Assembly (NCBI GenBank): GCA_020161535.1
Contig: JAIUNW010000002.1
Span: forward strand, 248,001 to 312,000
Length of the DNA: 64,000 nt
Reading direction: 5' to 3'
Source: Bacteroidota bacterium
GTDB lineage: Bacteria; Bacteroidota; Bacteroidia; Chitinophagales; Chitinophagaceae
The notes below the pieces were generated by a model. The model saw nothing but the letters and a program-made list of their open reading frames with translations, was not told where the DNA came from and made no database searches. Position 1 is the first letter of the stretch, and each line of letters starts with the position of its first letter. A program made the translations under genes and the position numbers. Below, in pieces: positions 60,289-64,000 of the stretch.

Positions 60289-61464
60289 ATGCAGGAAGCA
60301 TATATCGTAGCAGGTTTCAGAACAGCCGTGGCCAAATCAAAAAGGGGCGGGTTTCGCTTTACGCGGCCCGACGACCTGGCGGTGGACCTGATCAAGGGCC
60401 TGTTGGCCTCGGTGCCCAACCTGGACCCCACGCGGGTAGATGATTTGATCGTGGGCAATGCCGTGCCCGAAGCCGAACAGGGCTTGCAAATTGGTCGCAT
60501 GATTTCGGTGCGGGCCCTGGGAATTCCGGTGCCGGGCATGACGGTGAACCGCTATTGTGCCAGCGGACTGGAAACGATTGCCATCGCCACCGCCAAAATC
60601 AGGAGTGGCCAGGCAGATTGTATCATTGCCGGCGGTACGGAAAGCATGACCATGGTACCCACCGCGGGCTGGAAACCTTCGCCGGCTTATAGCGTGGCCA
60701 TTGAGCACCCCGACTATTATTTAAGCATGGGCCTCACGGCCGAAGCCGTGGCCAAAGAATACCATGTATCGCGCGAAGAGCAGGATGCTTTTGCGCTCGA
60801 GAGCCACCGCAAGGCGATCAATGCCATCGAAAAAGGCTATTTTAAACCGGGCATCCTGCCCATTACGGTGAACCAGGTATTGCTCGATGCCAAGGGGAAA
60901 AAACAGCAAAAATCTTATGTGGTAGATACCGACGAAGGCCCGCGTGCCGATACCAATGCCGAGGCCCTGGCCAAATTGAAACCGGCTTTCGCCAATGGCG
61001 GATCCGTAACCGCGGGCAATGCCTCCCAAACCAGCGATGGCGCGGCTTTTGTGGTCGTAATGGGAGAGAAGATGGTAAAAGAACTGGGCCTGGCGCCCAT
61101 CGGCAGACTCATCGCCTGCGCCAGCGCAGGGGTCGATCCGCGCATCATGGGTATTGGTCCGGTAGCGGCCATTCCCCGGGCGCTCGCCCAGGCGCATTTG
61201 TCGCTCGATGATATCGACCTGATCGAACTGAATGAAGCATTTGCCTCGCAATCGATCGCCGTTATCCGTGAAGCGAAACTGGACCCTGCCCGGGTGAATA
61301 TCAATGGTGGTGCCATAGCATTGGGGCACCCGCTGGGTTGTACGGGCGCCAAACTCACGGTGCAAGTACTGACTGATTTGAAACGACTGGGCAAGAAATA
61401 TGGAATGGTTTCGGCCTGTGTGGGCGGCGGACAAGGTATTGCGGGAATCGTAGAACGATTATAG
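60289..61464 (+). CDS. fadA: Acetyl-CoA C-acyltransferase (thiolase)
   Basis: A 391-residue thiolase for the last step of beta-oxidation, or acetoacetyl-CoA formation. The acyl-accepting Cys90 is in TVNRYCASGLETIAIA, the His is in GGAIALGHPLGCTGA, and the second Cys is in SACVGGGQGIAGIVE. GGTESMTMVP and NEAFASQSIAV are also typical. A 3-hydroxyacyl-CoA dehydrogenase partner is not in the window, so the choice between FadA-type and biosynthetic thiolase is open. Confidence 0.93.
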   Translation: MQEAYIVAGFRTAVAKSKRGGFRFTRPDDLAVDLIKGLLASVPNLDPTRVDDLIVGNAVPEAEQGLQIGRMISVRALGIPVPGMTVNRYCASGLETIAIATAKIRSGQADCIIAGGTESMTMVPTAGWKPSPAYSVAIEHPDYYLSMGLTAEAVAKEYHVSREEQDAFALESHRKAINAIEKGYFKPGILPITVNQVLLDAKGKKQQKSYVVDTDEGPRADTNAEALAKLKPAFANGGSVTAGNASQTSDGAAFVVVMGEKMVKELGLAPIGRLIACASAGVDPRIMGIGPVAAIPRALAQAHLSLDDIDLIELNEAFASQSIAVIREAKLDPARVNINGGAIALGHPLGCTGAKLTVQVLTDLKRLGKKYGMVSACVGGGQGIAGIVERL

Positions 61465-61480
61465 AAGTGGCATAGAGCAA

Positions 61481-61537
61481 TTATAGAATATTTAAAATAA
61501 TAATCAAATATTTATAGGTAATAGTCAAATATTTGTA
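61481..61537. repeat. AT-rich 21-bp repeat, three units
   Basis: Three similar steps of about 21 bases, TTATAGAATATTTAAAA, TAATCAAATATTTATAGG and TAGTCAAATATTTGTAG, lie in the gap before the response regulator. The last contains the palindrome CAAATATTTG. It could be a regulator site. Confidence 0.55.
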
Positions 61538-61665
61538 GCCCTACGGCGCACGGAAACAATTTTTGGGAAAATTTGTCGAATTCAAACATTTAAAAATACT
61601 TTCTTTGTAACGAACGTAGTTTCAACAGGAAAAATTACCTGGCTAATTCGTAATGTGACGTAAAG

Positions 61666-62307
61666 ATGAGGGTGTATATTACTGACGATCATGAGATGTA
61701 CCTCGAAGGTCTCTCATTGCTTTTGCAGAAACAGACAGAACTGGAAGTGACTGGAACCAGTTCCAATGCTGCCGATCTTTTGAACCGACTGCCGACAATG
61801 TCGTCGGAAGACATTTTGTTGCTGGACGTTAACCTCCCCGACATGGAGGAGGAGGAACTAATCCGAAAGATTCGAGAGCTCCGGCCAAAGCAGAAAGTGA
61901 TCTACCTGACCCTGATTCGGGGTACCCGGTATGTACACAAACTGCTGAAATACCAGATCCAGGGGTATGTATTGAAAAACGCGAGCGTGGAAGAACTGCT
62001 CGCCGCGATTGATACCGTGCACAAAGGCGGACAATACTTCAGCAAGGAAATTGATATTCTGAGCGATGGCGATTTCAGGAATACGCTCACCATCGAAGAC
62101 CGAAAAGTGGGTGAAATTTTATCGAAACGCGAAGTGGAGGTATTAAAGCTGGTTTGCAAAGAATTCAGCAATGCAGAAATTGCACAGAAATTGTTCTTGA
62201 GCATCAGTACAGTTGAAACACATCGTAAAAACCTTATAGCGAAATTGGGTGTGCAGAATACCGTTGGCCTGGTGAAGTTTGCCATCAGGAACAACCTGGT
62301 CGACTGA
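61666..62307 (+). CDS. NarL/LuxR-family response regulator
   Basis: A 213-residue regulator. The receiver has ITDDHEMYLEGLSLLLQ, the phospho-acceptor Asp in LLLDVNLPDMEEEELI, and Lys in GYVLKNASVEELL. The LuxR helix-turn-helix has LSKREVEVLKLVCKEFSNAE, IAQKLFLSISTVETHRKNLI and AKLGVQ. Its stop is followed immediately by the initiator of the histidine kinase gene, with no spacer. Confidence 0.93.
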   Translation: MRVYITDDHEMYLEGLSLLLQKQTELEVTGTSSNAADLLNRLPTMSSEDILLLDVNLPDMEEEELIRKIRELRPKQKVIYLTLIRGTRYVHKLLKYQIQGYVLKNASVEELLAAIDTVHKGGQYFSKEIDILSDGDFRNTLTIEDRKVGEILSKREVEVLKLVCKEFSNAEIAQKLFLSISTVETHRKNLIAKLGVQNTVGLVKFAIRNNLVD

Positions 62308-64000
62308 TTGAAGTATCTATTCATTATACTGGCTGTTATTGGTTTCACTTGCCCGGTGGCGGCGAACAATGCCGATACCACTACGCTGATTAATCTGTAT
62401 GAGCGAACCAGTGATTTTTCTGAAGACAAAGTAGATTCCATTCTTATCAATGCAACGGTCATTGAGCAGACCGATATGCAAATGCCTTTTAAGCAACGCG
62501 CGGTGATGGTGCAACGCCTGCGGGGTTTGTATTATGACCTGACGGGCGATTACAACGAGGCGTTGCGGTATTATCTCGGCGGCCTCGCACTTGCGCGCGA
62601 AACCAAACTGATGGATTTCGAAATGTCGGCGCTGACCGACCTGGCGATTTTGTATTCGCAAATCAAATCGCCCGAAAAAGCATTAAACGTTTACCGCGAA
62701 TGCCTGGTGCTTACCAAAAAACATGGTACGGTGGCCGACCTGATTTCCTGTTATGGCAATATCGGCGCTATTTACAATAACCTCAATATGCCCGATACGG
62801 CCCTGCACTATCTGTCTATTGGCAGGTCGCTTTGTGAACAGCACGGTAATTTTGAATCGATCGAAACGATTTACAACAATACGGGCAATGTTTATTACAA
62901 GAAGAAAGCTTTCACCAAGGCACTGGGTTATTTCTTTTTGAACCGGGCCATCAACCTTCGGTCGAACGACCATGCTAACCTCTGGCTCGATGACTTGAAT
63001 ATCGGTGACAGCTATTTGCAAATGAACAGCTATGATTCGGCGCGCAAGTATATCAGTGAGTCGCTCGATCTAAGCCAGCTCTTGCGCAGCAAAAGCAAAG
63101 AGGCCGATAGTTATGCCATGCTCGCCCGGCTGGAAGAAAAAATGGGCAACTACAAGCGCGCGCTCGAATACCAGCATTTGTGGTACGAGCGCGATACCAG
63201 CCTGGTGAACCAGGCGTCGAGCAGGAATATTGCTGAATTACAGGAAAGATTTCATGCCGCAGAACGGGAACGTGAAAACCAGGAATTGGTAGCTGATATC
63301 CGACACCAAAAAACCAGGAATAGTTTTCTGACTTATTTAACCCTGGGAGCGTTGATCATGGGTGTATTAACGGGTATATTTTTGATGGCCTATCGTTCAT
63401 CGAACCAGATGCTGAAAGACACAAACCGTGTTATACAACGACAGAAAGAAAAACTGGTTGAACTGAACGAAGAAAAAAACGCTTTGATCAGTGTGGTGTC
63501 ACATGACCTTGGTGCGCCTTTTTCCAGCATCCAGATGTGGGCGCAACTGTTGGAAAGAGACGAGGACGTTGACCGCAAAACCGGTTTGCAAAATATTCGC
63601 GCATCAGCCCGCGAAGGCGAGAACCTGATTCGCCATATCCTCGAAGTGGAACGCATGACCCTGGGCGAAAAGCAACTCGACCTCGAAGAAGTAGAGATCA
63701 CTTCCTTTCTGCAAATTGTAGTGAATGCTTTTGCGCCGGTGGCGGCCGCCAAACAGATTGCTATTTTGTACAAGCCAGCCATCGGCAGAACCTCGCTGCT
63801 CACCGACGAAGCGATGCTGCGACAAATCATAGAGAACCTTTTGTCGAACGCTGTTAAGTTTTCACCACCAGGGCAGGAAATCGTATTGCAGGTGCGCAAA
63901 GAGAACGAGAAAATAGCCATCTCGGTACAAGACCATGGGCCGGGTATTTCAACCGAAGAACAGCAAGTGCTTTTTCAACGCTATGCGAAGGGATCGGCTT
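62308..64000 (+). CDS. TPR-containing sensor histidine kinase, 5' part
   Basis: The frame runs to the window edge with about 564 residues visible. The only initiator is TTG at 62308, directly after the TGA of the regulator, giving a signal-peptide-like start (LKYLFIILAVIGFTCPVAAN). Periplasmic TPR-like repeats follow (LYYDLTGDYNEALRYYLGGL, IGAIYNNLNMPDTALHYLS, NTGNVYYKKKAFTKALGYF), then a coil and a transmembrane helix (FLTYLTLGALIMGVLTGIFL). The kinase core begins with H-box ISVVSHDLGAPFSSIQMWAQ, N-box IIENLLSNAVKFSPPGQEI and G1 VQDHGPGISTEEQ. The H-box is HisKA-type, not HisKA_3, which is unusual for a LuxR-type partner. Confidence 0.9.
   Translation, partial: MKYLFIILAVIGFTCPVAANNADTTTLINLYERTSDFSEDKVDSILINATVIEQTDMQMPFKQRAVMVQRLRGLYYDLTGDYNEALRYYLGGLALARETKLMDFEMSALTDLAILYSQIKSPEKALNVYRECLVLTKKHGTVADLISCYGNIGAIYNNLNMPDTALHYLSIGRSLCEQHGNFESIETIYNNTGNVYYKKKAFTKALGYFFLNRAINLRSNDHANLWLDDLNIGDSYLQMNSYDSARKYISESLDLSQLLRSKSKEADSYAMLARLEEKMGNYKRALEYQHLWYERDTSLVNQASSRNIAELQERFHAAERERENQELVADIRHQKTRNSFLTYLTLGALIMGVLTGIFLMAYRSSNQMLKDTNRVIQRQKEKLVELNEEKNALISVVSHDLGAPFSSIQMWAQLLERDEDVDRKTGLQNIRASAREGENLIRHILEVERMTLGEKQLDLEEVEITSFLQIVVNAFAPVAAAKQIAILYKPAIGRTSLLTDEAMLRQIIENLLSNAVKFSPPGQEIVLQVRKENEKIAISVQDHGPGISTEEQQVLFQRYAKGSA

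Overview
The window is ordinary-looking chromosome from a Bacteroidota bacterium, most likely of the Chitinophagia (Chitinophagaceae-like). The evidence is a fused lpxC-fabZ gene, a PorX-type response regulator with a PglZ domain, RNase Y, TPR-containing histidine kinases paired with LuxR-type regulators, TAnnTTTG promoter boxes instead of sigma-70 elements, and starts that mostly lack a Shine-Dalgarno. There is no phage, IS, integrase, plasmid gene or CRISPR array. Gene density is high and both strands are used.

Layout. 1-6.8 kb: trehalase 3' end, a DUF937-OmpA envelope protein, ruvB, a VOC protein, an OmpR-type regulator divergent from a GroES-like protein, and a HerA-like ATPase. 6.85-12.6 kb: recQ overlapping a copper P-type ATPase, then tsaE and alanine dehydrogenase. 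12.6-17.8 kb: a minus-strand lipid A operon (HD hydrolase, lpxD, lpxC-fabZ, lpxA, ABC ATPase). 17.9-26 kb: porX, tandem repeats, an MBL hydrolase, an HhH protein, an acyl-CoA dehydrogenase with a palindromic operator, and a two-component pair. 26-34 kb: a papain-like lipoprotein, a pentapeptide lipoprotein and the proteostasis cluster tig-clpP-clpP-clpX. 34-37.6 kb: a universal stress protein and a sigma/anti-sigma/outer-membrane unit whose sigma gene is cut by an in-frame stop, then tRNA-Leu(UAG). 37.7-46.6 kb: a (p)ppGpp synthetase/hydrolase, purA, an acidic protein, pabB, a lytic transglycosylase, gatA, tatA and rplS. 46.6-56.8 kb: an FtsX-type permease, then pheT-coiled coil-zapA-rny, and divergently dnaB-rsmE. 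56.8-64 kb: an AT-rich YwqK-like gene, terC, pyrD, a thiolase, and a second two-component pair whose kinase runs off the end.

Most genes are housekeeping. The less ordinary content lies between and inside them: (a) a 39-bp element of three 11-bp palindromes (ACCCGWCGGGT) found three times, each just 3' of a minus-strand gene, two copies flanking the permease gene; (b) an ECF sigma factor split by one TAA; (c) a near-perfect 26-bp hairpin inside the pabB coding sequence; (d) several degenerate tandem arrays (15, 17, 21 and 23 bp units), one enclosed by inverted copies of a repeat that also occurs near 2.2 kb; (e) an MBL-fold gene with no usable ATG/GTG. No clearly new multi-gene system could be demonstrated; the repeat families and the split sigma factor are the best leads.
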